This document shows, one piece after another, positions 1 to 12,592 of a DNA stretch of 64,000 bases (positions are counted from its first letter, which is position 1; every line of letters begins with the position of its first letter). The position numbers and the translations under genes were made by a program. Below the pieces are notes generated by a model. The model was not told the DNA's origin and searched no databases. It saw only the letters and a program-made list of their open reading frames with translations. Origin of the DNA: Cylicocyclus nassatus (Eukaryota > Nematoda > Chromadorea > Rhabditida > Strongylidae); contig CATQJL010000001.1 in the NCBI GenBank assembly GCA_958299035.1, forward strand, positions 81,531,071-81,595,070, given 5' to 3'.

Positions 1-912
1 AAAGTCATTCTATTATGAATCAGGCCAAGGCAGAAATCTGCTTCAAAAGCATTAGTAGACCCAGGGCAAGTAACCAGATTATTACTTGACGATCCTTAGG
101 TCTTCAAGTTGTGCAAAACACATCATATTTATGTAAACTTTAGAGCGCTTACACAGTATGTCTGCGCTTACAATTTTACTTGAATTTACTGACTTTAATA
201 ATTCAGGGTTATGTTTAATTATTATTTATCTTTTGAGCTGATTATGTGACAGCTTGTAATAAACCGCATTCACTCCTTTTCAATCTGTAAACTTAACGTT
301 TTAACTGGGGCCTTATGAGCTGGAGACAACTCTGGGTTTCAAATTTGTGAAAGTCTTGAAATGAGCACTTAACAATTTCCAGCAAGCCGGCCAAGCATCA
401 AGCTGTATTCGAGCTATATTACTTGTGGCACAACAGATAATTATGCGCATCTCTCCTTTTTGTGTTGTTGCTAAATGGAAATATTTCTAGCATTTGGAGC
501 AGTTACCCACATTTGGCTCAGCGCTTTACCCACATCAAAAAATTATACTGCTCCACTAACACTAGCACTTATAAGAAAATGGTTAAAAGTTAAAGTGGCA
601 ATAACCTAAAAAACTGCAAATCATCCGATGCACCATAAAACTGAGTGCAGAGCCTTCCTTTGTTATATGCTAAGCCCTCTGCAGGAAAATATATAATTAA
701 CTCTATTGCAAGAAAAATATGTAAACGATGTGCGGATCTGGAAATGTGCCATAAAGGTATATTCGGCAGCCTTTTTGCAAAATAAGCATTTTGAAATTCT
801 TGGCTTCTTTTATCAGGCACTTGCTAAATAAATCTACAAAAATACAGATGTTGAAGATATTGTTCAACTGTTTTAAGCCGTAACAGGTTTTTAAAGGAAC
901 ACTTTATTTACT
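1..912. other. spacer with no recognised gene
   Basis: AT-rich sequence. I see short open frames only, without splice-linked coding or protein motifs. It ends at the small hammerhead-like motif around 913-947. Confidence 0.4.
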
Positions 913-947
913 GCCCGACGTTTCGGCTGAATGCCATCTTCAGGGGC
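913..947 (-). ncRNA. small hammerhead-like motif of Penelope type
   Basis: Read on the minus strand, GCCC is followed by CTGAAGA, a short stem GGC/GCC with loop ATTCA, then GAAAC, GTC and GGGC. GCCC and GGGC form a 4-bp stem I, CTGAAGA fits the hammerhead box CUGANGA, and GAAAC runs straight into the GUC cleavage triplet. The ACGU at that junction is self-complementary, so stem III could form between two RNA copies. Small hammerheads that cleave as dimers are known from Penelope-like retroelements. One unpaired T before the GGC stem departs from the usual G-C closing pair. No reverse transcriptase is recognisable nearby, so this is probably a terminal-repeat remnant. Confidence 0.45.
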
Positions 948-1885
948 CTGAAAGCGAGTCAATCACTCTTTAATCAAACGATCTAGACCACCAGACACCT
1001 CCTCCAAGCCGTACACTTGACTCATCTGTAAATCTAAGTTGAAGCCAGCTCTACAAAATGGTGTATAGAGATAGGCGAAAGACCTCTTGTAAAAAGAGAT
1101 ATCAACAATCAAACAGTGTATGCATACTTTTGGAACCTTGTGGATTTGCTGTAATATAAGAAATCAGAGTATGTGGTGGACGAGGTTTTACGAAAGCGCC
1201 ACGCATTTTGATGACAATTTTAAAGAGAGATTTATTTGAATTTGATTGTTTAATTTTTAGTAACCGTCAAATTTCGTCTCACAATATTAGAGAGGAATCG
1301 CTGTGATGAATTTCTTAGTAGAAACCTGTAAATCACTTTTCATAAACCACATTCGATCCGCAGTGCATGCGCAAGGATAAAGAGACTTATAACAAAATCT
1401 TGTAACAAACAATAATGTTTTGTTCTGGTCGAAGAGGGGGACAAGCATCCGCACATCTTGTAAGTCTGTAAAAAGATGATCGCACTTTGAAAATGGCCAC
1501 CAGTCCATGGAAACACAATTGAGAAAATGGGCAACAAAATAATGAGGCTTTGCACTTGAACGGACGCCAGCCGGGAAAATTCTTGGCTCCGTCGCAGGGC
1601 TTTGAGCTTCACTCTCAAAACATGGCGTGGCCCTCAGCTGGAAGAGCCGTGTCGCACAGCAGCTACGTGTATTCGGATTGAACGAATAAAAGACAACATA
1701 GTTCTAGCTTGTGATAGGAAGAAAAGGTCAAGGTCGCCGAAAACAACTATTTTCAGGTACTGACCTACTCGACTGATAACCACATAACTTATCGTGAAGC
1801 CAAACATCAGGCGAAAATAAGCGACATGTGCGATTCTGTACCAATGGAGGAGATACTGTACACGGTAATTGTTTCAACCCTCCCT
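948..1885. other. spacer with a relic MITE end
   Basis: No gene recognised. About 1025-1140 resembles the right end of the CAGGG-ended element at 51476-52151: a tract matching its sub-terminal region is followed by ATCAAACAGTG, but the terminal GGGACACCCTG is degraded. Confidence 0.35.
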
Positions 1886-2100
1886 TCCCTTAAGGCCCCG
1901 GACAGACTTCACGCGATTTGATCGTCGCGATTCAATCGCCGTGATTCCATTCTTTCCATTTTACATTCAAAAATTTCGGGCTGGAAAAGTATCACAACCG
2001 AATGCAAGTTGATTGGCATAGAATGATGTTGTAACAGTTGTCTTGTCGCGATTCAGTCGCGACGATTAAATCGCGTGAAGTCTGTCCGGGGCCCAAGGGA
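1886..2100. mobile_element. MITE with about 50-bp inverted repeats (GGCCCCGGACAG ends)
   Basis: The left end reads TCCCTTAAGGCCCCGG and the right end is its near-perfect reverse complement, CCGGGGCCCAAGGGA. Pairing continues through GACAGACTTCACGCGATTT and into internal GCGATTCAATCG-like motifs that are themselves reiterated. It is about 215 bp with no coding capacity. I could not fix a clear target-site duplication, so the superfamily is open. Confidence 0.75.
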
Positions 2101-2634
2101 TCAATAGTCAGAGCATAAGACCATTTCGCTTGCGAAGCGTTACAATTTTCTGAAAAGTTTAAGCATCATGATAACCATTTTCCATTGAAGTGTGGTCTCA
2201 AATCCTTGGTTAAACCTTTTGAAATCCCTATCGGTGATATTCTGGAAGATAGACTTCAAAAAAAAACTTGAAAAAATTTACTGACAGATCAAAAAATAAA
2301 ACCAGTTTTTGAAGTACTGCACCGTCAAGCCTGGATTAGGCTTCCTTTAAATTAGGGTTTGAAAGATGCAAATACACATTGGTGTTAAGTCGGATCCAGA
2401 TCTTATATTGCTAAACTGGCACATTTGGATCATCCCAACTGCTTATTTTCCAAAAGTCGTTCTGACCATTTAATAAATAAGGATTCTCTAATGTGTTTGA
2501 TTCTAGCTTGCATGCATCATTAGCCATAGCCATCAAAAAATCTTGACATGGGGCAACGTCCCATATGATGAGAGCGCTCCGTCTCCCCCTCCCCCCCCCC
2601 CCCCCTCCCACCTGCATTTGCAAGTTTAATGTTA
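2101..2634. other. spacer with a poly-C tract
   Basis: No gene recognised. A nearly pure C run lies at about 2586-2608. The missing first exon of the downstream phosphatase gene could lie here or further upstream. Confidence 0.4.
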
Positions 2635-2840
2635 CAGTCTGCCCCAATCCCAACTAGGCCAAGATTGGCATGGCGGGAACCCGTGCCGCGAGGATATTGC
2701 GTCACGTCTACGGCTAGCCAGTCTGCTCTCTCATCAATTTCTTCGCTCTCTGCGACAGCGCGTATGCAGCGCAGACTCCTAGCGTTGCGAGCGCGCAATT
2801 TCAGCCAGCGGTTCGGCCTGATCCCGATTGGGGCAGACTG
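2635..2840. mobile_element. 206-bp Tc1/mariner-like MITE, TA target duplication
   Basis: Perfect 15-bp terminal inverted repeats, CAGTCTGCCCCAATC and its complement, are each flanked by TA. That is the target duplication typical of Tc1/mariner elements. The GC-rich interior has no transposase. Confidence 0.85.
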
Positions 2841-2848
2841 TAGACTAA

Positions 2849-3555
2849 GGGCCGCATGCACTAACCTCCCCGCTGGGGAGGGGATCGCAGCTTAAAAGAA
2901 AGCTTTATATCTCGAAACTCCAGATACCTGGATTTCACATTATGTCTATCCTTAAGTATTCCTACTACCCTTCACTATGAACATGTTTAACAGGAGCGAG
3001 AAGCTCGAATCGCATTTTCCAGCTTTTGTATGATCCCTGATGATCTACGGCGCTTTTCTTTAAAGTCATTTTTCTTTCTCCGAAGTTAACGAAAAACCTC
3101 CAAAGTTGTACAGATTATCCAACCCGACAGTGGCAAGCATGTTCGTGATAAGAACAAATGATGTTTCGAAGTCATGAAATTTTCGATGATCCGCAGGTCG
3201 AAATTTGAGGTTTACCGAAAAAGTCGACTTTTTAAAAACTCATCTGTTCTCATCAGCAACATGCTTAGCATTGTTGTGTTAGATGTTCAGTACAACTTTG
3301 GAAGGTTTTCGTTGACTTCGGAAAAAAAGAAATGACTTTGAAGAAAGCGCCGGGGATCACCAGGGATCATACAAAAACAGAGAAATGCGGTTCGTACAGC
3401 TTCTCGCTCCTCTTCAACATGCTCATAGTAAAGGGTAGTAGGAATACTTACGGATAGGTACACAACGTGAAATCCAGTTATCTGGAGTTTCAAAATAAAA
3501 AGCTTTCTTTTAAGCTGCGATCCCCTCCCCGCGAGGATGTTAGTGCATGCGGCCC
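2849..3555. mobile_element. 707-bp fold-back element with TAA duplication
   Basis: Two arms of roughly 270-300 bp are inverted copies of each other. The left arm begins GGGCCGCATGCACTAAC and the right arm ends with its complement, each flanked by TAA. The arms have diverged by substitutions and small indels, for example around AAAGAAAGCTTT. It lies directly beside the 206-bp MITE and just upstream of the first phosphatase exon. A divergent single arm is visible at about 16,715-16,965. No coding sequence. Confidence 0.85.
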
Positions 3556-3622
3556 TAAGGCAGATTGCACAAAAATTTCTATAAGACGCTTGAATATAAT
3601 ATTTTTTTACACACTGCTTTAG

Positions 3623-6600
3623 GTCATTCGGCTTGGGCCTTGCGAGATTGACTGGGACGTCGACATTATGCATGCTATTCTCAAGAAGGCTTACGACATA
3701 TTAATGGATGAGCCAACTTTGCTTGAGGTAACCCTGAAGAAACACTGTGTCTCTAAACAACTCAGCATTTAAGTTGAGTGTCCCGATAACTATTTATGGA
3801 GACATACACGGACAATATAGCGACGTGTGGAGATGGCTTCACGCTAATGGCTGGCCCCCTACAACTCGTTGCCTTTTCTTAGGAGACTACGTTGATCGAG
3901 GGCGACATAGTACAGAGGTAAAAGATTATTTTAGATATGAAGCAAACTCCTGTTCTCTGCTGCTGTTACATTTGCTAATTTTTTAGGCATTTCCAAGAAA
4001 AATGATATACATTTGAAAATCTTTTATGAAGTAGAATTTTTCCAGGTTTTGATGTTCGTATTATTGTTGAAAATTGTCATGCCAAAATCCGTCTATCTTA
4101 TTCGTGGTAATCACGAAGACGCACCAGTTAACAAAGTAAGAATTTGCTTAAGAAATAAAAAGAAGCGGAAGCATGTTTGTCCAGGCTTATAATTTCCAAA
4201 GCGAAGTGCACACACGGTTTTCTAGAAGAGAGTTTCGATCACTGTACAGAAAAATTCGAAAAGTGTTTTGGTAAGTTTGAAATATGAGCGGAACTCAATT
4301 TGGAAGCGGGATAGGGGGTTAGTTGCCGATGAGCTCCATCCCGCCGGACAGCTGAATACTGTACTAATGATGTACGGCCTTTATCGGGGATCACCTCCCT
4401 TTCGGCGACATATGGTCAGGGCCCGGCACAGATGGTCTAACTAGACTTTGTTTTTGAAGTTAGAAGCAGTGGGGATATCGTTTTTATAAGGTCCGGGGGA
4501 GAGTGCCGAAAAAAAACGGGACAGAACACAGGTTTTACGAGTTACGTGTTCTTGTAGCTTTGTTTTTGATGCGACTGTTGCAAAGAGCGCTGTGATTGCG
4601 AAAGCTTGCAACACTTCGTCCTAACGTTGTCTAGCTTTCGATGAACTTCACAATTTTCATTTTAGACTTTTAAAGATGCTCTAACAACGATCTGATAGGG
4701 CAAAACCTCTACGAATTGGCACACATTTTTGTCTTTCTTTGGTACGCCCTTCAGAATTATCAAAACAAATCCTCTGAAGTGGCAAAATTTATGTTCTTTC
4801 ATTCTAGCCTTCTAAAATATTAAACGTTGAACAGTTCAAAAATTCGAAGCATCTTTTTTTCCTCTTTCTAACAGCTACGCTTTGTTGCAAAGCGTGCGAA
4901 TTTTGCGGACGAAATGGTAGTATTTCCGAATTTTACGGGTGAGCAAGGTAGTACCCGAGTTTTCAGAATGAACTCTTCAAGCGATAATCACTCATTTACA
5001 TTGTAGAAATTGTGATAGTAATAAGCAAGCTTTGAAGCTTTGAAATATTGAAGATTTTGCAGTGTTCATGTGTTATGCGATTTCTTTGTAAATCAAGGCC
5101 ATTGTAAAATAATTCAGCAAAATTCTATAAAAGAAGCTGGGAAAATACAAAATTTTGCATTAATTTGCAAAAGGTTTGCACTATTATACTGTTGTTAGAG
5201 CACCCCCAAAAATCCAAAATGAAAATGCTGAAGATTGGCGAAAGTTAGACATGGTAAAAATGAGGGGTTGCAAGATTCGGCAATTATTTCAGCTCTCCTC
5301 AAAACAGTCGCACCGAAAAGAAATTTTGCATCGGATACTTCTTAAAGGCCCCCTCAGATTTTCGACTTCCATGTTTTGATCGTTCCGGGACCTTCCCATG
5401 CTGACTGCGAATATGAAGTCGTGAACCCGTGAAAATCCCAACAATCCCCGTTCAAGAGAACCCGCAGGCCGGCTTTCATAAACGGTGACTGGCTTGGCGC
5501 GCACTGGTAGGGGGGGGGGGGGGGGAGGGGGGAGCATTGATGGGGAGGGCTGTGCCGTCTGGCGGTCATCGTGCAGCTTCGTTATTTCGGAGCGATTTGT
5601 CTCACTTCCTAAGCGACATTTTGCTTCACTACCTAAGCATTGGCTTAATAGGGGGCACTAATGAAATTAATGTACTATCATATGCTGCCAAAAGCTTAAG
5701 ACCATCAACTTAGGGTGGACGGTGCCTTTAATATACTGGTTCCTCTATCGTAAGGGATTTAGAGTTGGTCCCAAAACGGAAAGAACTTTTGCACCGGACT
5801 AATATTGAGCTGTTTCAAAAGTCCTTCCATTTCTTCGACCTATTACAAAACCAAATGGAATAAAGCTGGACAAATAATTTCAAAAATGTTGGGCACAGTT
5901 CTTCTTCCTCTTTAAAGCCACGTTTCCATAGCATTTGCCTTCGGGTAATTAAGATAATAGCCAAAAAATCAATTCAATGTTTTGTTACATCCAATTTCTC
6001 CAAATTCTCAAAATTTTCTGCTTTTACTTTTGAACTGTGAAAAGGCGGATAGAGTAAATAAAGTGCAACGCATCAGATTTTTTGCATCTCAGCTAGCTTT
6101 CCAATTTTTTTCAAGGCATTTTTTGAAATCATGTTCTATAATGGTGTGATGCGCGAACGCATTAATGGGAAATCACTCGAATTTAGGTTTTCAAATCTCT
6201 ATTATTATTCAAAGCTAAATTCACAAAGCAAATGATCAACCAACTCGAGATGTCGAATTCTAAAATACGAGTGGAGCCGTGAGCGCATTTAAAACTTACA
6301 ATCAGGACGATTTCATTCCCGAAAGTTCCAAAAAACGGAAAGAAGAACGCTTTCAAGAAAGAGGAGAAAAAACTGCATTGAACAACACCCGACTTTCTTG
6401 CCGGTAAATGTGCTGCGTTGGCTTGACTAAGGGTTTGTTAACAACAGAAAAATGATTTTGATAATCCGTAGATGCCAGTATATAATACCAAAATTTTGTG
6501 GTGTTGCATTTTGTTTATTTATCCAGCTGTTGTCAAAACCCTTTCTAAAGCAGAATTTCAAAATAAATATTGAAAAATTGCCAAACTTGGCACGTTTTTC

Positions 6601-8915
6601 CCATGGGTTTGAGACTTCTGCAATTAGATTAGTAATCGCAAAATTAATCTGAGAACATGAATGCTGGAAAGAGGAAGAAAAACTGCGTCGAATAGTTTTT
6701 AGGGTATTCCTCCATTTTTTCACGTTTTTATGTTGAGTCGAAAAAAGGAAAAAGGAAACTTTCGGAACGACTTGATCAAAGGGAGCACTTAAACAAATTA
6801 TTTTGTAGAGCTGGAGCTCTATAACACAACAAAAAAGATTAAGCAATTCGGCTCGTAATACGAAGAAGACTACAAATAAAGTCTACCGTAATCAGAATAC
6901 AGATAATCCTGCCTTCATTCCCATTCGCTTGAAGGGCTAGTGCCAAAATTTGTTGACAAAATTCATCTTCATATTTATAGAAAGCAGAGCCACCGTCTAA
7001 CTTCTCCTATTCTTGGTCCATTTTTGCTATCTCCTAAACAGATAGGAGGAAGCAATGAGACCAGGTTTCAAGATAGAAAGACTTTCAAGTTTATTTTTAT
7101 TTCCACAGGATAAGTCGATAATATTCTTTACTAGTTGGCAAACCCGGGTCCGCCCGGCCCTGTTAATAACATATTTGTAATCAGCATGCTCGATTACTCC
7201 CCTGTGCCAACTCCCAGCCCCGTTGCTCATTTTGCAAAAAATCGATAAGATCGATATCGATCGATAACGAAAAGTAGCCTATGACACGCTCCCCGGCCTG
7301 AAGTATATGTCGCGAAATTTTTGAAACTTACCTATACGGGTTGTAAAAATGTGCAAACGACTTGTTTGCACTTGAAAATAATTAAAATAATTTTTAAAAT
7401 ATTTTAAAAATTCATTTTAGCCTCATAAAAAAATTTTTTTCGGGGGCGTGGCTGACGCCACGCCCCCTTTTTTCAAACTTTAGGGGTCAGAGACCCGCAA
7501 AAATTTTGAGAAGCAACCCAAAAAATTTTCCGGAGTGCGTTGGCTGACGCCACGCACCTTCTTTAGAAAAAATTTTTTGTCGCGCCCTTCCCCCGAAAAA
7601 AATTTCCCGGACCGCCACTGGTACAGACATACAGACAGACATACAGACAGATATTCAGCTTTATATACAAGATGTAAAACATGCTTTTGCTTAGAAACGT
7701 ACTATTTTAACTTGCCAATAAGGAACTACTGGGGTCAAAAACCTGACTGAAACTGGTATTGGAATTTTAAGATTGACTTGGTATCCGTGAAATGACTCAA
7801 GACATTTTGATACGATGAATAACCCTATAGGATGCCTGGGCTTGAATAGTTAGACAACGCTTTGCCATTTTCAGAATATTTCTCAATTGCGCGAATAATT
7901 TTCTTATAAAAGCATCAAAATTCGATTACATAAAATAAGTAGATACACTGTTAAGATCGCCATTTCAGTGCAATGCCCATTGCTTGCATAATAAGCGAGC
8001 AGATAATATGCATGCATGGAGGACTTTCTCCAAAACTCCATACAGTGGCCGAAATAGCTGCGATGCAGAAACCGATTGTTACCGGAAACAAGAACGACAC
8101 ACACATTGACATATTGTGGTCAGATCCGCACGTCGACGTATTGATGTTTGGGGTAAGTTCTTGAGAGAAGTCCGATACTTGGTTATCGTTCACCTCTTTA
8201 GCCGAATTTCTACCGCGATCCTGCTGGTGTTGGGGTGGGTCATGTATTTGGACCAATTCAAATCAATAAATTTGTGAAAAGAAACAATGTAGGTTAATTT
8301 CTCTGCTGTATAACCTCAATAATCTCATTCAAGCTGTCTCTCATTGTTCGCGCCCATCAACCGCCAATAACAGGCTACGAAAGGATAGGAAAGCATCTGT
8401 TAACGATTTTCTCTACTGCAGGCTATCGGGTGGAGAAAGGCATTGGAAATATGGGTAAGGATGCTAAGCTAAACAGATGCTTACTTAATGCTTTTTTTGA
8501 AAAAAAAACACTTTGATTTATTCCCTCCACTGCACATGAGATGCAACGCCATGCGAGCAGTTCAACGCGTTAGCTGATAGAACACTAAAGCTTGCTTAAT
8601 AGCTGCCATTGTGCATTTTTGACGCTCACCTTTTTTAGGACTTATTTTATCATGAAATAAAGCATAAAAATTGTCAAGTGGTAACTCTCAGTATTCGATA
8701 AACGCAACTTCTATGATTGTCAAATCCATCTACGATTCCTGTACTGGGTTTCTTTCCTACTCACCCATAGATTACTTACATCCAAAACCGATATTTACAA
8801 ACATTTGATTGCAGGAGCGTCGCTTGTCATAGATGAAAATGGTGGGATGACTGTCGTACGATTTCAAGTGGGCGAGCAGCTGAAAATGAAACGTCAACGT
8901 TATAAAATGGATAAG
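3623..8915 (+). CDS. PP1-like serine/threonine protein phosphatase, partial model
   Basis: Metallophosphatase of the PP1 family, which removes phosphate from Ser/Thr residues using two metal ions. Eight exons join in phase: 3623-3727, 3774-3917, 4046-4135, 4185-4270, 7969-8152, 8202-8288, 8334-8454 and 8815 to about 8915. They carry the family's motifs in order: GDIHGQ, GDYVDRG, RGNHE, HGGLSP, LWSDP and RAHQ, so every metal-binding and catalytic residue is present. Loops between motifs differ from canonical PP1 (WRWLHANGWPPTTR after GDIHGQ), as in the divergent phosphatases that are numerous in nematodes. Alignment from memory suggests only about 25 N-terminal residues are missing. That exon was not found; two transposons sit directly upstream. 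The C-terminus is uncertain: the frame stays open to 9053, but repeat-like sequence starts near 8929, and a basic tail at 9290-9416 may be a last exon. Confidence 0.88.
4271..7968. other. 3.7-kb intron of the phosphatase gene, repeat-rich
   Basis: It separates exons 4 and 5; the other introns are 45-360 bp. It contains a poly-G run at about 5510-5527, two similar stretches at about 6340-6400 and 6660-6720, a fragment of the CAGTGGCGTAC MITE family around 7430-7610 (with GGCTGACGCCACGC), and an ACAGACAT microsatellite at about 7621-7656. No internal gene recognised. Confidence 0.5.
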
Positions 8916-11150
8916 GTTGGTGCCTTAAAGGCAGTGTCCCGGCAGACTCGCGCTCTAAATATATTGCTATGGTGGGATTCCTGTTCATTCCTTACTGTCC
9001 TCCAGGCGCAGTCCGGCTTGATGTTCCCCCTGGGCCGGGAAAGTAGCCCTTGACCTGGCGCGCGCAGCCCCAGTCGGCGCGCTCGGACGGCTTCGTTTAC
9101 CGTTACGTGTGGGACCACACGAACGCTCTCCCACATTGTGCATGCTATCCAAAGCAAAAATTACAGGCAGCAGGGTTTTTGTGCCCGGGTCTCCCAACTT
9201 TCCATTGAAATTCGCGTCCGAGCTGAATTTTGGAAATTGAGTAAACGCCCTAAAGGTCTTTCCACCCGTTTCAAAGCTCAAATTCAAGATCTACTGGTCG
9301 AAAAGGCCCAAAACATGCAAAAAGAAGGAAATGCAAAATCTGTCGGAACACTGCCTTTGTCTAAAAGAAAGGCGTTAGTACTCACTTCTACCATATTAGG
9401 GAGACAGATATCGTGATTGCGGCAAACCGAAGTTGAAGAAGAATGTAGATGTTGATGATAGATATGATTGAATGAATTTTTGTTTTATGCTTGAAGACTC
9501 AAACGTGACACTGAAGCCCACGAGCCATGTAATAATTACGCTAATAAGGTTAGGGGTAAGAACTCAGAGCTACGGACTTATTGTCGATTAGATGTAGGAC
9601 AAGCGCATGTTCGCTAGGCTTTTGTCATTCATTCATTTGTACTGCTCATATGAAAGCGTCTCCCTTACTATCTTTTATAGATCAAATGATAACAAGAAGA
9701 TACATCCATCTCAGTTTCATAACTTATGGCCACTCCGCCGCTTGCAAACTGTTCTGCAATCAAGCTTGGATAGATATTGCTTATGCACTTATTAGTTGAT
9801 TCTTAATTTCCCGGAATAAGTCAACCAGGTCATAATTTACAGAGTTGGGAAGTTTTGGTTCCTAACGTTTTCAAGGATGAGTACCGCACAAGCGTTCAAA
9901 AAACTAAACCCCTTGAAACATTGTCCACATGAATACTTGAAGGATCCGTTATTTCAAGAACAGCAGCAGTTTGTTCATGTTATATGGGTCATTTTGCTGC
10001 ATTAATAGCGCCTCAATGATTTTATTGCAGCTTCGTAATATACCGCTTTGATAAAACTTTTTGAGAAGCAATTTCAAGTATTTTGTGTTTGTCTTATGCC
10101 CGCGATGGAAGCACCTTACAATTGTATCAACTATTAAGTATAAATCGATCTTTCCTGTTAGGCCAGTTTTTCCAGTAAGTAAAAATTCACTTTATTTTTG
10201 CCTATGTCAACTCAAGTTTGATATTTTTCGAAAATATCCGAGTCTCCGATCCCCTGGAGCCAGTGGCGTACCGAGGGGGAAGGTGCAAGTGACTATACTT
10301 AATAATACATAATTGATTGAAATAGTTTTAAAATTTTTTTTAAAATTCATTTAGCCCTATAAAAAACTTTTTGGGTGCTTTAGAAAGCATACCAAATTTT
10401 TTTCGGAGCGCGTGGCTAACGCCACGCACCTCTATCAGATAAAAAAAATTTTGCCCCCCCCCCCAACGGAATTTGGGTACCCATTGCAAGAACATATAAT
10501 CAGTAAAAACACAGCTTATTTGGGACTAGTGCATCATCCCGGCTTCGCAGAGGTTCGCTGATTCTAATTTCTATAACTTTCTCTTGCTTGCATAATGATA
10601 TTTAGAAACACACAGCACAATGTTGATTACCACAATTGATTTGTAAACAACTACTCAGTTCAATACTTTCTACATGTAAGACCGGCGACTTTGAAAGAAA
10701 AAACGCTCCCGCAGATTAACAAATTTGTATTTGATTTGATCTCTAAATTTATTTTGGATTGAAGGTCGCTATGAGGACGGTAGCCATCGTAAGCCAAACC
10801 TCTGAGCAAAAGTCTTCTATGTTCTAAGTAAAACCATGACAAATTGACGAGCTACGCGATCATTTCGTTTCGGCGCCGTTTTCGGGAAAAATGGAATTTT
10901 TACTGACTTCTTGCTAAAAGCCGCTTGGACCCGTTCCGTTTGATGCGCACTTCAAAGGTTCCACGCTGCGAATCCCGTGCTGTTGGTGATACACCTAATG
11001 CTGGTGATGTGCGTTGTGCAAAATTCTGCTCGAGATGTTTGCTGCAACCCGTTAAACGAATTTCATGACGGACAGATATATACACACAGACAGAAGGTCA
11101 TAGCGCTTTATTGTTGAGTAATGATGGCTGAGTTAAGTTCTGACCATTTC
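8916..11150. other. spacer, repeats only
   Basis: A GC-rich repeat-like block (about 8929-9150) follows the last clear phosphatase exon. A degraded copy of the CAGTGGCGTACC hAT-type MITE lies at about 10,261-10,487 and still has GCCACGCACC inside. No further gene recognised. Confidence 0.4.
10261..10487. mobile_element. degraded hAT-type MITE (CAGTGGCGTACC family)
   Basis: It starts CAGTGGCGTACC and ends with the degenerate GGTACCCATTG. Internal GCGTGGCTAACGCCACGCACC matches the better copy at 29,711-29,900. The flanks do not show a preserved 8-bp duplication. Confidence 0.55.
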
Positions 11151-11157
11151 TCTCTCA

Positions 11158-12592
11158 GCTTCCAGGATTCACCGTGAAGCGATTAGAAGCAGAAATCGAT
11201 CTTAGGTAAAAGCACAGTAGTATGTGTATCTGCAGCGAGGAATCTATCAACTGCACCTAATGTGCAAAAGGCGAAAAAACTTGTGAATCACTTGTCATGA
11301 GAAATATAATGATAAAAACTCGCACAGCGTGTTCTACGGTACTTTTCTTACCATATACTAAAGATGACCCATAGTAACACCATTAATGATAAATGACAAA
11401 GTGATAATACTAATGGTGAGGGTGGATAGAAGCGGCTCAAGTTTTCGCGATTTTGATATAGTTTTCGATAACTAAAATTATGTATTGAAATCTGTTTTTT
11501 GCGCTTCATATGAGACACATCTTCAAAAAAGCATCATCGTAAAAATAAACAAAATATCATCATATCTCTCCCTGACTACGATCACGGACGTAATCTGTAT
11601 AAGAACATTCATCTCATCAAGCTGAAGCCAAATCTTCTTGCAAATTTCAAGTAAATTTTTTATAAGAAGATTTAAATCCAGCAACTCCGCAAATCCCGCA
11701 ATCTTGGGTACGTTCCATTCTTACAACTGCTGTATATTGTAGTTTCATATAAGAGGAGTTCTTATTACTTTATGGCTGTGCATATGCGTCATTTCCTGCA
11801 TTTCATGTGCCCGTATCATCATGCTATAAGGTAACTGAGAACTTTGCGGCACAAGTATGTAGCTTTCGGTGTCCCCTGCTACTTTGTCATGGGATACAGA
11901 ACAGGTGAGACCTCAATATGTATCATAAAGACCGATTTCGTTTGGAGGTACTGTGGGGAGCGTGGGCATAATTGGTGGTCTATGTGTCGTGTGCGTATCG
12001 TTTTTCCAGCACTCGCTTCCATTTGAAAAATAGCATACAAAATCCCTTCGTCTCTAGTGACGCAAGTGGTCCCAAAAGGTGCACCCCATGCACTGGTTAG
12101 ACAGTACCTAAACGAATATTTATCAACCGATTCGACAAAGCACATTGATACGTATGGCTAATCTCAATTTTTTGTTCTTTTTACGAGAAATGAGCTATGT
12201 CGATTAAATCTGATTGAAGCTCTGCACGAAATGGCATTCGGAATTTTGGAAATGAGGTTCTCTTAACTTTTCAAATCTTTTGCTAGCTCCTCTTTTGTAA
12301 AACTTTAGATTCTACTCATGTTGTTCAAGTAGAAAGAGGAAAAGTGGTATTTGTTGGGGAACAATGGTGCCACTTGGAGGAGTTGCCGCTACCACTGGAT
12401 TTGAGGGTTTTGAGAAAGTCAGCAGGAAGTAGTGTGAAACTGTTTGGAACCCTTTTGAAACCTTTGATACGCAGATCAGCATACGAGCCAGGGCTTGTGT
12501 CAGCTCAGCTAACACTCGAAAACGATTCTAGTTATTTCAAAAAAAATAGCCTGCTACGGATTTCATCTATACAAAATTTCATGAAGTTTTAA
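11158..12592 (+). other. possible multi-exon gene, not identified
   Basis: Several short open stretches are bounded by plausible splice sites. At 11,161 a CTCAG acceptor precedes LPGFTVKRLEAEIDL and a GTAAAA donor. Around 11,860-11,905 is YVAFGVPCYFVMGYRTG followed by GTGAGA. Around 12,055-12,155 is VVPKGAPHALVRQYLNEYL, and around 12,338-12,592 a longer open frame ends in a stop. They could be exons of one gene, but I recognise no domain and cannot prove they join in phase. The later pieces may be noise. Confidence 0.22.

Noticed and set aside
2520..2895. Arg/Ser-rich open frames on both strands
   Set aside because: They lie across a TA-flanked MITE and a poly-C run and have no motif or splice context.
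5289..5569. Proline-rich open frames on the minus strand
   Set aside because: The proline tract is the reverse of a poly-G run inside the phosphatase intron.
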